In this document: positions 35,183 through 44,365 of the stretch, in pieces
How positions within the stretch are numbered: position 1 is the stretch's first letter
Layout: the number at the start of each line of letters is the position of its first letter
Origin: Methanomicrobia archaeon
Lineage (GTDB): Archaea > Halobacteriota > Syntropharchaeia > Alkanophagales > Methanospirareceae
Length of the DNA: 47,397 nt
Direction of reading: 5' to 3'
Assembly: GCA_016930255.1 (NCBI GenBank)
Contig: JAFGHB010000066.1
Location: 1-47,397 of the forward strand
Program-made: the position numbers and the translations under genes
Notes under the pieces: model-generated
Seen by the model: the letters and a program-made list of their open reading frames with translations, nothing else
What the model was told of the DNA's origin: nothing
The model's database searches: none

Positions 35183-35866
35183 TCAGCACAGCAGCCACAC
35201 CTCTTCCTCTCCTTCTTCTTTTCTTCTTTTTAGTTTACCGTGATATGCCATATTCTCCACTACGTCCTTGAGCTGATAATAGGGCACATAAAAGTCAAAT
35301 TTTTCCCTCAGAGCAGCCCGTAATGCACGCACGCTCAGCCCCTGCCCCTCGTTCGCAATGATCTTCTCAGATAATTCCATCACGTCCTCATGAAAGCTCC
35401 AGGGATAGATGATCCAGGTCCAATCGCTCATAAGCTCGCCGTAGAAATCAGGAACGTACGAGGAAGAGGTTTTGTGGTGCATCGTTACGGTTTTTACCTC
35501 CCGTGCACCCAGGGATTCAACATACTCGACGACCAGTTTTAGGCTATCGCCAGTGTCAGTGACGTCATCGGCGATTAACACGCGTTTCCCGCTCAGCATC
35601 TCGCGTGCTTTCTCGTCAAGCCCGTATTTCAGCAGTGCGTCGCCCGTAATCGTGGCGGCTAGCCCCCAGTGCTCCATCTTCAAACTGAGCAGATCTTTGA
35701 GCAGAAAGAAATCACAGAGCACGCGAGCTAAATACCAGCCGCCTCGCGCCACGCCAACAATAATCTCCGGCTTGAAGCCCGAGGCCTTTATCTCCTCGCC
35801 CGCATCCTTGCAAAGGTCGTAGGCACAGTTCCAATCAACGAACGTGCAGCTAAATTTCTCTTGCAT
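35183..35866 (-). CDS. Purine-type phosphoribosyltransferase
   Basis: This 227-residue protein has the PRPP-binding motif VLIADDVTDTGDSL at 96-109 and GVARGGWYLAR near 38-48 (the PPi-binding loop). That is the fold of hypoxanthine/xanthine/guanine phosphoribosyltransferases, which salvage bases to nucleotides. An extra C-terminal region of about 65 residues (RALRAALREKFDFYVPY) looks like a helical DNA-binding-like extension. Base specificity is unknown. It is divergent from the M20 peptidase gene. Confidence 0.87.
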   Translation of the reverse strand: MQEKFSCTFVDWNCAYDLCKDAGEEIKASGFKPEIIVGVARGGWYLARVLCDFFLLKDLLSLKMEHWGLAATITGDALLKYGLDEKAREMLSGKRVLIADDVTDTGDSLKLVVEYVESLGAREVKTVTMHHKTSSSYVPDFYGELMSDWTWIIYPWSFHEDVMELSEKIIANEGQGLSVRALRAALREKFDFYVPYYQLKDVVENMAYHGKLKRRKEEGEEEVWLLC

Positions 35867-35930
35867 GACTTACGACTCACTCCTTCTCGTTTCACCCGCA
35901 GGTGGTATATCCCTACTATTTTTGTCTGCG

Positions 35931-35938
35931 TATATAAG
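35931..35938 (+). promoter_or_regulatory. TATA box upstream of the M20 peptidase
   Basis: TATATAAG lies 9-16 bases before the first of three consecutive ATG codons (35947, 35950, 35953). Transcription would start near or past them, so the third or a later ATG is the more likely start and the transcript would be leaderless. Confidence 0.45.
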
Positions 35939-35946
35939 GGTTTTGT

Positions 35947-37242
35947 ATGATGATGAACGAAGAAGAGCGAAAGGTGGAAGAGCGCAGGAAAGAAGATCTG
36001 GACGAGATAGTGGCAAGCAAAGAGACGCAGAAGTATCTTATTGATACCCTTGAGGCTTTGGTCAGGATACCAACGTTCGTGCCGCCTGGCGAACATTACG
36101 GCGAGATAATTGATTGGCTCATTCCTAGTTTCAACGATCTTGGATTCACATGCGACCGAATAGAGATGCCTGCGGATATTTATGAGACGCGGCAAAAGAG
36201 TGCGGAATTGAGCGGTGCGCGAGTCAACCTGCTTGCTACCAAGGATTACGGCGCAGAAGAGAGTGTGGATATTTACACGCATCTGGATGTCGTTCCGGCG
36301 GGAGAAGGCTGGAGCACGCCGCCCTTTGAGCCTGTAATTAAGGACGGCAGAATATACGGGCGCGGTGTCGCGGATTCGAAAGGAAGCGTCGCTGCACTAT
36401 TAACCGCACTGCGCATTATGGCCGAGCAGGGTCTGGAGAGCAGGTACAATATCCAGGTTGCGTTGACTACGGATGAAGAGATAGGGCTTTATTCCGGGTT
36501 GTGCTTCTTTGCCGATGACGGCCTCTTGAAGGGCGATTATTTACTGTGCATGGATACCAATAATGAGGGTGTCTGCGTGGCAACGAACGGTGTGATGAAC
36601 TGGGAGATGAAGGTGCACGGGCGATCGTGCCACAGCTCGATGCCATTTCTGGGTGTGAATGCGGTAGAAAACGCAGCGCTCGTGATTCGGGAGTTAGAAG
36701 CCCTGAAGAAAGACGTTGAGCGCAGGGAATCGGAGGCGCCCGCCAGCCCACAGATGACGGAACAGACGGGCCGGAAACACATAACGTCCGTTTTTAACGT
36801 TACAATGATAAACGGCGGTGTGAAGGAGAATCTGATACCTCCGAGCTGCACCGTGCGGGGCGACCGGCGCTACATCCCCGAAGAAGTGGAAGAAGAGGTA
36901 GTAAAGGAGTTTGAAGCAGCGGTAGAAGCGATAAAGAGTAAGCACGGAATTGCGCTGGATTTGTATCCGAAGCCGGGATTCCCGCCTATGTTCACCGATC
37001 CTGATGACAAATGGGTAAAGCGTGTGCAGGTTGCGGCAACGGATGCTTTTGGCGTTTCCAAAGGAGTAATAGGCGTGCAGGGTGGTCTGGACGTAGCGTA
37101 TGCAGTACAACGAACGAAGCAGCCGGTGTGCGCATTCAGTGTTGGTAATTGGATGGAAAGCAACGCACACGGCCCTGACGAGAACGTCAGGCTAAGCGAT
37201 TTAACAAACTACGTGAAGTTTTTGGTACGGCTGCTGACGTAA
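35947..37242 (+). CDS. M20 family metallopeptidase (ArgE/DapE-like)
   Basis: This 431-residue protein has the dinuclear-zinc pattern: H112 in YTHLDVVP, bridging D143 in GRGVADSKG, catalytic E177 with E178 in TTDEEIG, D203 in CMDTNNEG, and a C-terminal His in NAHGPDENVR. A dimerisation insert (residues about 215-330) sits between the two halves. Relatives deacylate acetylornithine or succinyl-diaminopimelate or cleave dipeptides; the substrate here is open. Three ATGs lie in a row at the start, and the TATA position favours the third (35953). The N-terminus is charged and probably not conserved. Confidence 0.88.
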   Translation: MMMNEEERKVEERRKEDLDEIVASKETQKYLIDTLEALVRIPTFVPPGEHYGEIIDWLIPSFNDLGFTCDRIEMPADIYETRQKSAELSGARVNLLATKDYGAEESVDIYTHLDVVPAGEGWSTPPFEPVIKDGRIYGRGVADSKGSVAALLTALRIMAEQGLESRYNIQVALTTDEEIGLYSGLCFFADDGLLKGDYLLCMDTNNEGVCVATNGVMNWEMKVHGRSCHSSMPFLGVNAVENAALVIRELEALKKDVERRESEAPASPQMTEQTGRKHITSVFNVTMINGGVKENLIPPSCTVRGDRRYIPEEVEEEVVKEFEAAVEAIKSKHGIALDLYPKPGFPPMFTDPDDKWVKRVQVAATDAFGVSKGVIGVQGGLDVAYAVQRTKQPVCAFSVGNWMESNAHGPDENVRLSDLTNYVKFLVRLLT

Positions 37243-37304
37243 ATTCCGGACGCAACCATCCCTGCTCACCATCCGCCTCGCTGCGCTCACGAGAATAAAT
37301 AGTT

Positions 37305-37625
37305 CTATCTGGCGGTACTTACACACTCTGTCTCTTGCGAGACGAGTTTTGTTGCAAAAGAGCCATCGAAATGAAGGGCGATTTCACGTATCGCAGCCCC
37401 TATTGAGTCTGACGCATGTACGACGTTGCGCCGCAGGTCTATCCCGTAATCGCCACGTATGGTCCCCGGCTCCGCTTCTTTTGGATCTGTTGTGCCTGCC
37501 ATTTCTCTCACACGGCGATCACGTTTTCGCCATCGATCACCATTCATTGATACCGTTAGTGCGGATATACTATGGGAAACGAAACCCTCGAAGAACTTCC
37601 TTTGCGATACCTGCGATAAGACCAC
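37305..37625 (-). pseudogene. Decayed nucleoside-diphosphate kinase
   Basis: The minus-strand frame encodes the second half of an [24 protein letters not shown], then the catalytic-histidine segment NVVHASDS. Upstream in the same frame, RKFFEGFV also matches NDK. Between them the conserved [11 protein letters not shown] segment is in another frame (37510-37543), so two compensating frameshifts are present. The N-terminal third, including the KPDG motif, is not found. An intact NDK gene lies 260 bases away on the other strand. The remnant cannot make an active enzyme. Confidence 0.75.
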
Positions 37626-37888
37626 TCAGCGCGTAGGGCGTATTTATGGATGTAGCCAAGAACAGCCCAATGAGTTGGGTTCACCAGCTCTGTAAAGACA
37701 GTCGTGACCAAGCTTGTGGACCCTAAGAGCAGTATATTCTTCATTTATCTGCCTCTGAAATTATTCGTATGAAAACTATGAACACATATAAAAATATGCC
37801 TTGACTATTTAATAACGGGGATTTATATTTTTGATGGTATATATATTAGACAATTCTATTGAAAATCAAACCAGAAGGTGTGCAAGCA

Positions 37889-38416
37889 ATGACCGAAGCA
37901 ACAGAGAAGCCGCAATACACAATGATTATTCTGAAGCCCGACGCACTGGTGAAATCCTTGGTTGGGAGCATCCTCTCCCGCCTTTTAGAAGCACGCCTGA
38001 GGATTGTTGGTGCAAAGGTTGTCAAAGTATCTCGGGAACGTGCGGAGCAGCATTACGCGCATTTAAAAGACGAACCGTTTTTTGATGACCTTTATGAATA
38101 CTTTTCCGGTAAAACCTATGGTCCAAAGTATGAACGCGTACTTGTGTTTGTGTCCACAGGGGAGGACGCAATCTCAAAAGTGCGAAGGATCGCTGGTGCA
38201 ACGAATCCACTCGACGCAGACCCGATATCCATCCGCGGAGCATACGGCAGGATTAATAAACAAGGCATCATGGAGAACGTGATCCATTGCTCAGACTCCG
38301 AAGAATCCGCAAAAAAAGAAATCCACCTTTGGTTCAATCCCGATGAAATTGTTGAAGAGATCTATCCCACCAAAAAAGTCATTAAGAACAATTGCGAAGT
38401 GATTGAATGGGCATAG
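37889..38416 (+). CDS. ndk: Nucleoside-diphosphate kinase
   Basis: This 175-residue protein has YTMIILKPDALVKSLVG at the N-terminus, the hydrophobic core, the substrate-binding GATNPLDADPISIRGAYG, and the catalytic H133 in NVIHCSDS. NDK transfers the gamma-phosphate of ATP to other nucleoside diphosphates through a phospho-histidine. Compared with the usual 150 residues it has a longer C-terminal tail, as in a subset of NDKs. The ATG at 37889 is chosen; a TTG start at 37859 would add LKIKPEGVQ, which itself looks like an NDK N-terminus. The decayed copy is adjacent. Confidence 0.93.
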   Translation: MTEATEKPQYTMIILKPDALVKSLVGSILSRLLEARLRIVGAKVVKVSRERAEQHYAHLKDEPFFDDLYEYFSGKTYGPKYERVLVFVSTGEDAISKVRRIAGATNPLDADPISIRGAYGRINKQGIMENVIHCSDSEESAKKEIHLWFNPDEIVEEIYPTKKVIKNNCEVIEWA

Positions 38417-38580
38417 TGCGTTCCGTTCATGTGTCAATGCGTGAATTCATTGATGTGACTGGCTTACTCATCAAAAACGTTCTTTCTTTCACTCTTTCGT
38501 CTCTTCTTCACTCTTACATGTGTCTCTTCTGATCATGAATACTGTAACTATACTTCTCCTGCATCGTTAAAATCCTTAAT

Positions 38581-39441
38581 TCAGAAATAGCTCTTAATTA
38601 ACTCCACGTTGCGCTCCAGCTCTTCATAATCCATCTCCTTTCGCTCTCGATTCTTCCAAAAAGTCTCTACCAGCAGATACTTATAGGTGGTGGCTTTCAA
38701 GAGCTTGAATACCTCATCGAGGTCCAAGTCCCCTGTACCAAGTGCTAGATGATCTCGCACTACATTTCCGGTGCAAGCGCAATCGTGCACGTGCACCACC
38801 AGTATCTTCTGACCACATTTGTCTATCCATTTCTTCAGGTAATCCAGATAGCCCCCGTCACCCGTTTTGGTCTTTGAGTGGCGTGCTTCCGCCTTTATCG
38901 CATGTCCTATATCGAAGGTGAACTGCAGATGGGGGTAGAAGCGCGAAAGCGCATCGTGTATCAGGTCGGACTTATCAAACGGGACTAACTCATTCTCCAC
39001 GCAGATGGGTATACCAAACTCGGAAGCCAGTCGCGTTAGCTCCTCGCATCTTCCCAGACTTTTCTGTTTTATCTGCGGTCGCACGTCCTCGAGCTTGTAG
39101 GTGGTTACTCGTGGATGCAGATGGCAATTGTAGTACAACGATCGCGGTAGAAACACGGCGGAAAACGCCATACAGTTTCTTAAAACGGTCATGCTCGCAT
39201 CTGCTATCTCATCCCGCGGATGCGCTACGGGTGTATCAATCGGCGAATGGAATCCGATTTTCAAACCAAACTCCTCTACCAGCTGCTTTAGCTCTTCTCG
39301 CTCCGCTTTGGGCATGCTATCGGGCAGCGGATAATCAAGCGAAAACTCGATGTAATCCAGGCCAAGTTTGTAAAGCTCTTTCAGTGTCGTCTGGAATGGT
39401 CTGTTTCCGTACCATACTGGTGCACCTAATAAAACGCCCAT
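38581..39441 (-). CDS. Sugar phosphate isomerase/epimerase-like TIM-barrel protein
   Basis: This 286-residue protein is of the AP-endonuclease-2/xylose-isomerase-like barrel family. Visible signs are YIEFSLDYPL, a GFHSPIDTPVAHPRDE strand with candidate metal ligands, ICVENELVPF, HLQFTFDIGHAI, and a VVHVHDCACTG strand. Members isomerise or epimerise sugars or cleave abasic DNA; the type cannot be fixed here. The ATG at 39441 is chosen because GAGGGGGG lies about 10 bases upstream. A TTG start at 39462 would place that site inside the gene. Confidence 0.82.
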   Translation of the reverse strand: MGVLLGAPVWYGNRPFQTTLKELYKLGLDYIEFSLDYPLPDSMPKAEREELKQLVEEFGLKIGFHSPIDTPVAHPRDEIADASMTVLRNCMAFSAVFLPRSLYYNCHLHPRVTTYKLEDVRPQIKQKSLGRCEELTRLASEFGIPICVENELVPFDKSDLIHDALSRFYPHLQFTFDIGHAIKAEARHSKTKTGDGGYLDYLKKWIDKCGQKILVVHVHDCACTGNVVRDHLALGTGDLDLDEVFKLLKATTYKYLLVETFWKNRERKEMDYEELERNVELIKSYF

Positions 39442-39507
39442 TTGTTTGTTACCCCCCCTCAAAGCGGGTCTTTAACTGTCACGTCCCCTACGACTGCCAA
39501 ACGAATT

Positions 39508-40848
39508 TCACGGCGCTTTCCGTTTCACGATTAACGTTAACCCGTCGCGATCTATTATTTCCACTTTTTCACCCCCGGATATCCGGTCACCGGCCACAGT
39601 TCGAGCGTTCCAGATTTCGCCTCGTAATTTCACCGTGCCTTCGTCCTCGTTAATTTCTGTCTCCGCCTTCGTTACTCGTCCGATAAGCTCTTCGCCACCT
39701 ACTTGCGCTCGTCGCTTTCTCAGCTTCAGCACGGCGCCCATAGCGAAGAAGAAGAAAGCTGCGGATGCTATCGCAAAGCCAATTATCGTCAATGCGAAAC
39801 CCCCGAACCAGCCGGACTCAGGACTAATGAGAAAAGGCTCTTTCGGTAAGATTAAGGCTCCGATGATCAGGCATACGGCGCCACCCGTCGTGAGTATGCC
39901 AAAGGTAGGCGTAAGCGCCTCCGCAATGAACAGCAGAACAGCGACGACAATCAGGAGTATTCCAAACACGTTTACCTCGAACAGTCCTATGCCGTACAGC
40001 GCTAAAATCAGGCAGATTGCACCGATCATTTCCGGTACGTAGGTCCCCGGAGACATAAAGCCGAAGATCAGCCCGTATATGCCAACCATTAGCAGAATAA
40101 CTGCTATTTGTGGATCACTCAGCGTTTCTAACAGCGAAGATCGCACCGTTTTCTCCTTGATGTGGAGAGATGCGCCTTTTGTCGCTATTGTTCTGTTCTC
40201 AGTGCCTATTTTAACGGTCATGCCATCAACCGTGTTTAAAAGCGCTGTTTCGTCCTCTGCAATGAGATCAATTATTCCTCGTTCCAACGCGAGATTCTCG
40301 TTGAGCGCATCGTTATCGGTAACAAAGCGCTTGGCTTGCGTTGCGTTTCTACCCCGCGATGCTGCAATGCTCTCGATATGTCCTGCGAAGAAGTTTATGG
40401 TTTTCTCATCCGCGGCCTTTCGCCCTTCTACACCGATTTCGACCGGCATTGCCGCTCCGGTTGTCGTTCCGGGCGACATCGCGGCGATGTTCCCCGAAAT
40501 GAGGATAAATGAGCCTGCGGATGCCGCTATTGCGCCTTTTGGTGCTACGTACGTAATCACAGGCATATCTAAATTCAGGATCGCTTCGGTTATTTTCAGC
40601 GTAGAACCAACGATCCCGCCAGGCGTATCGAGTTCAATCAATGCCGCTTCGGCCCCCATCTCCTCTGCTTCTCGTAAGCCCTCAACGATGTCTAAGGCCG
40701 TGCCTTCGGTAATTGTGCCTTCGATTCTTATCACGTAAATTACGTGTTCGTTGCCGATAACGGCACCCACCGATGGTGTAATCAAAGCACTTGCAATGCT
40801 AACGAGAACAAGGCTAAGAAGAATCACACGCACAAGCTTGCTGGTCAT
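39508..40848 (-). CDS. NfeD/ClpP-class membrane serine protease
   Basis: This 446-residue protein has a signal peptide (hydrophobic residues 7-22) and a ClpP-like protease domain with nucleophile S110 in AASAGSF and the general-base lysine K149 in DEKTINFFAGHIE. Four or five C-terminal membrane helices follow (residues about 245-375), and a cytoplasmic OB-like NfeD domain closes the protein (GRVTKAETEI, ending RDGLTLIVKR). Relatives such as the Pyrococcus 1510-N protease cleave stomatin near its C-terminus; no stomatin gene is in the window. AGGAGG lies 10 bases before the ATG at 40848. Confidence 0.92.
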   Translation of the reverse strand: MTSKLVRVILLSLVLVSIASALITPSVGAVIGNEHVIYVIRIEGTITEGTALDIVEGLREAEEMGAEAALIELDTPGGIVGSTLKITEAILNLDMPVITYVAPKGAIAASAGSFILISGNIAAMSPGTTTGAAMPVEIGVEGRKAADEKTINFFAGHIESIAASRGRNATQAKRFVTDNDALNENLALERGIIDLIAEDETALLNTVDGMTVKIGTENRTIATKGASLHIKEKTVRSSLLETLSDPQIAVILLMVGIYGLIFGFMSPGTYVPEMIGAICLILALYGIGLFEVNVFGILLIVVAVLLFIAEALTPTFGILTTGGAVCLIIGALILPKEPFLISPESGWFGGFALTIIGFAIASAAFFFFAMGAVLKLRKRRAQVGGEELIGRVTKAETEINEDEGTVKLRGEIWNARTVAGDRISGGEKVEIIDRDGLTLIVKRKAP

Positions 40849-41013
40849 CTGTGAAAAGCCTCCTTTGCGTTCTATACTATATATGTCACAACAACACTTA
40901 TGAAAGTTTGTTTGCACTGGCACTTTTCGGTAAAACCCATCTTGAATACCTTCACAAACCTATTCTTCTAAAAAAATCGCGGAGGGATGGTTTGGGGGTC
41001 TGGTCCCTTACTG

Positions 41014-44000
41014 CTACATGAAATCACTCAAGGCTTTCTGCTTCTCTGGTGCGACGGGAAAGAGCGCTTGTATATCCTTGTCTAAGAGTTCCAGCCGTTG
41101 CCTTGTATAACTGGATACATGGTACTCCTCTGCGATGCGGAGCGAGACAGCGAGATACTTTCGGATGCTCGCCGCATGCACGGTGGGAACGATCTTACTG
41201 CCGCATCGCGTGCATACGCCACTCAGCGGTATCCGCCGGTATTTTGTGTTGCATTTGCTACACCGCATCTTCTGTGACCCAAACGCACGGAGGTTTCCTT
41301 TGATGTCGCGCAGGAAATGGTTATCGATAACGGTTTCTGCGACTTCGCTCTCATTTACCGCGCGTATCATCCGTGCCAACCGCAGTTGCGCCTCCATCTT
41401 CTCCACCATCGTATCCAGTTGCTTATAGAGCGAATTAACAGGACCTGCCGCGATATCTGAGGTTTCATGCGTATAGCCGAATCCGTACACATCCTTCGGT
41501 TCCTCTATCCTACTCGCTGCGGTCTCTATCTCCACCTCTTTCGGTGACTTACCCGCACATGCCGCTTCGTAGAACTCCAGCGGATACTCGCGTGCTGTAG
41601 AGACGTTGTGCGCTTCCTTGTCCACCTCCTTCGGATTGAGGAACGGTATGAGCACAAGCGGGGCATCCATCTTACCACCTCTTTTCTCCGGTAGGAATGA
41701 CAGTGAGAAATTGAGCAGTGCATCCAAAAGGAGCAGAACTGAATCTTCGTCACCATCGCAATTCCGGCGTTTCGCGGCATGGAAAAACGGATGCGCATAA
41801 CATGCCGAAGCCGTTGTGAATCCTATTATCCTGCCTAATATCCCCGCAGAGGTGTGCGGTGCCAGACCGAGCACGAGATGCCCGATGAGGTCTTCCTTAA
41901 CTGATGTGCTGTAATAAGGCGCTAAGCCATAGAATTGCGAGAGCAGCGAGTCCACAAACTGTGACACCTTCAGCAAATACGATGCGGCGTCAACCGAAAT
42001 AATAATATCCTGCTGCTTGAGCTCGACCACCTGCGTCCCGGTCTGCAACACCTCGCCGTTCGTATCGTACGAATAGCCCAACTCACGCGCCTTTTTCACG
42101 CTCAAGCCGATCTCGTTGGGTTTGAAATGCGTGAGTGGCAAATTCGTGAAGTCGTAGCGGATCGTGCCGTCCTTGAACACGACTACGTCATGCTTCGCCC
42201 TCAAAATCCCCTTTCCGAGATGTTCAGCCACTTTCTGCTTTGATATAAGCCCCTTTACGCATTTCACGTCCAATTTGCTCGTGTTCGTATGATCCTCGCC
42301 CATTCGCTTCATCGTCTTCTGATAATAGCTCCGCAACGCAATGCTCTTCTTTGCAGTTCCGTTTCTATTCTGCGTTTTGTTGGTTACCGTCGTCGTTTTG
42401 CCCGGCCGACCGATCGCCTGTAGCTCCACGTCGATGACTTCGTTCTTCAAGGCTTCCTTCAACGACCGGTTCTTACCACCGTAGTCGCCAAGCGGGAAGA
42501 GCGAATGCGGCGCAGGCTTCATCCTCCTCTCTTTCGATTTCTCCGGCCGGCCCATCCGCATACCGATTCGTGTCGGCGCTCTGTTCCTCGTCCTTAACCC
42601 TACCGATTCGTCACGTTTCAAATCCTCGGTTATGCCTAAACACCGCAACAACGCAGTCGGCTCCGCGATCGCCAAAAAACCTTTCTTAACCGTCGTTCGA
42701 TGTAGAACGAGCAAATCCTCCAGAATTCGCTTTACGCTCTCATCATCGGGAATCCAGAGCGTTTCTCCCTCAACAATCCCCTTTTCGCAGATAAACGCAG
42801 CGAGATGTTCTCTATCCTCATCCGTTATATCCCCCCAGAGATAGGTATACACAGGATGGAGCGGCACCCCGTAGATGGACGAGATTTCTATCGCTTTTGC
42901 TTGATCCGGTGGTTTCAACCGCCATTTCGCTGCTTCCTCCTTGGATTTCACTTCTAACTCCTTCAACCACCACTCATGCGCGTATGCACCGGGCATTAAG
43001 CGATGGCCGGTCTCCAGAAAATCGCCGTAATCGATGAGTATCTCGCCCAAATCCACTATCTCGGCTACCTCCGTCTCGAACTTGCCGAACGTCTGGGGAT
43101 CTAATCTGACGAGCGAGCCGTCGTTCAATTTCACCGTTGGCCCTTCGATCGAGTCCACAGGGGCAACGCAGCCCGCCTTACCTGGTAGTTCCGGCTTTAT
43201 CTGCGTTCCCGCCGCAATGAACCCTAACAGTGACATTGTCGTCGGATTCAATCCAATGGTCTCCAGTCCCGTGTTGCGTGCACGCCCGTAACGAAGCCTG
43301 AATGCGCCCTTCGCCGATGGCCCACCAAATACCGGTCTCCCGGCGATTAAATCAGCTAAGAAGCTCTTCTTTCGTTGCTCGCCCTTCGATTTCACCAGCT
43401 TCGTTACCCAGTCCCAGCCTTCGAGTTCGAGCCGATCGACATGCCGCTTGATCTTCGGCGCCTTCATTGCGACGCCTTCCGTGAGTACAAGCACCATTCC
43501 ACCTCGAACCTTATCGGTTGCAACGCGTTGAAGTCCCGTATAACCGCCTACTTCGATCTCTTCCGTGGGATCGCCGTCAATACAGATCGGGCAGCTCCGT
43601 ACGATTTCCCGTATCTCGTCATCGCTCGGCGTGTACTGCAAACCGCTTATCCGTGCATAGACCGAAACTTCCAGAACGTACCGGCCGATCTCGTCTTCAC
43701 GGGGATGATACGCCTCAAAGCCCATTTTCCGCCTTATATAATCCCCGGCCAGTACCGAGAGCGCCTGAGCAGTTCCGCCCGCACTTCTTATCGGCCCCGA
43801 ATAAAAAATCTTGATGTACTCACTCCCGTCGTCGTTTCTAGCGGATTCCACACGCGCGATTCCCTCTATCGGCGCCGCGACCACGCCTTCCGTGAGTATC
43901 GCCACGGCGGTTCGCACAGCGTGCTCGACTACCTCTATCCTTTTATACGTGCCGAATCTACCTTCGACGAAGTCCGAGCCGATCCGTAACGCGATTTCTT

Positions 44001-44214
44001 CCCGGCCATTACCTTCACGCTCCAATTCGTGTATCCGCGTACTCAAGCCCTTAACGCCGATGAGCGCCTCCACGCGCTCCGCGAGGTCTTTCGTGATATG
44101 TATCTCAGGAGCTGGTGCGGGATCAAAACCCTTTCTCCTCGCCTCTTTCGCTATTTTCAGCTCATCCGATAAAGTTTCCTTTAACGTCTCGTGGTACTCA
44201 GAAGTCGAAGACAT
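41014..44214 (-). CDS. polC: DNA polymerase D large subunit DP2
   Basis: This 1066-residue protein is the catalytic subunit of the archaeal replicative polymerase PolD. NCDGDEDSVLLLLDA carries the active-site aspartates, and CSKCNTKYRRIP plus CTRCGSK near the C-terminus form a zinc ribbon. The N-terminal KEARRKGFDPAPAPEI and GPIRSAGGTAQALSVL segments are conserved. No intein is present, although many DP2 genes have one. The small subunit DP1 (with the exonuclease) is not nearby. Its TATA box (ACTTATAA, 44240-44247) lies about 28 bases before the ATG, so the mRNA is leaderless. Confidence 0.96.
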   Translation of the reverse strand: MSSTSEYHETLKETLSDELKIAKEARRKGFDPAPAPEIHITKDLAERVEALIGVKGLSTRIHELEREGNGREEIALRIGSDFVEGRFGTYKRIEVVEHAVRTAVAILTEGVVAAPIEGIARVESARNDDGSEYIKIFYSGPIRSAGGTAQALSVLAGDYIRRKMGFEAYHPREDEIGRYVLEVSVYARISGLQYTPSDDEIREIVRSCPICIDGDPTEEIEVGGYTGLQRVATDKVRGGMVLVLTEGVAMKAPKIKRHVDRLELEGWDWVTKLVKSKGEQRKKSFLADLIAGRPVFGGPSAKGAFRLRYGRARNTGLETIGLNPTTMSLLGFIAAGTQIKPELPGKAGCVAPVDSIEGPTVKLNDGSLVRLDPQTFGKFETEVAEIVDLGEILIDYGDFLETGHRLMPGAYAHEWWLKELEVKSKEEAAKWRLKPPDQAKAIEISSIYGVPLHPVYTYLWGDITDEDREHLAAFICEKGIVEGETLWIPDDESVKRILEDLLVLHRTTVKKGFLAIAEPTALLRCLGITEDLKRDESVGLRTRNRAPTRIGMRMGRPEKSKERRMKPAPHSLFPLGDYGGKNRSLKEALKNEVIDVELQAIGRPGKTTTVTNKTQNRNGTAKKSIALRSYYQKTMKRMGEDHTNTSKLDVKCVKGLISKQKVAEHLGKGILRAKHDVVVFKDGTIRYDFTNLPLTHFKPNEIGLSVKKARELGYSYDTNGEVLQTGTQVVELKQQDIIISVDAASYLLKVSQFVDSLLSQFYGLAPYYSTSVKEDLIGHLVLGLAPHTSAGILGRIIGFTTASACYAHPFFHAAKRRNCDGDEDSVLLLLDALLNFSLSFLPEKRGGKMDAPLVLIPFLNPKEVDKEAHNVSTAREYPLEFYEAACAGKSPKEVEIETAASRIEEPKDVYGFGYTHETSDIAAGPVNSLYKQLDTMVEKMEAQLRLARMIRAVNESEVAETVIDNHFLRDIKGNLRAFGSQKMRCSKCNTKYRRIPLSGVCTRCGSKIVPTVHAASIRKYLAVSLRIAEEYHVSSYTRQRLELLDKDIQALFPVAPEKQKALSDFM

Positions 44215-44239
44215 CGTACATATCTAATATTCTGAGGGG

Positions 44240-44252
44240 TTATAAGTGTTTC
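44240..44252 (-). promoter_or_regulatory. TATA box and BRE of polC
   Basis: The minus strand reads CGAAACACTTATAA, combining a BRE-like purine stretch with a TATA box. The expected start site at about 44217 gives a leader of only a few bases before the ATG at 44214. Confidence 0.55.
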
Positions 44253-44365
44253 GATTCGGGCTGTTTTATACGTGAAAAGTCATGAAACGACCGTTAAATG
44301 GCTGTTTTTGCTCTTAGCAGTGAAGACAATTCATTCCCAAAATAGTGCTCTGACAACCTAAACCT

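Noticed and set aside
37576-37745. Small membrane-protein frame starting MKNILLLGSTSL on the minus strand, continued in another frame
   Set aside because: It would need a frameshift and its end overlaps the ndk remnant in another frame; hydrophobic runs like this are common by chance, so I did not call it a gene.
37859-37888. KIKPEGVQ before the intact ndk as a second NDK N-terminus
   Set aside because: Only eight residues match and no catalytic part follows in that copy; I kept it as a remark rather than a feature.
40079-40738. 219-residue plus-strand frame opposite the NfeD-type protease gene
   Set aside because: Antisense shadow of a strongly conserved gene; it has a Ser/Ala/Pro-rich composition and no family resemblance. 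The same applies to the 204-residue frame at 43375-43989 opposite polC.
41014-44214. Intein in the PolD large subunit
   Set aside because: The conserved motifs follow one another without an insert and the length is normal for an uninterrupted DP2.
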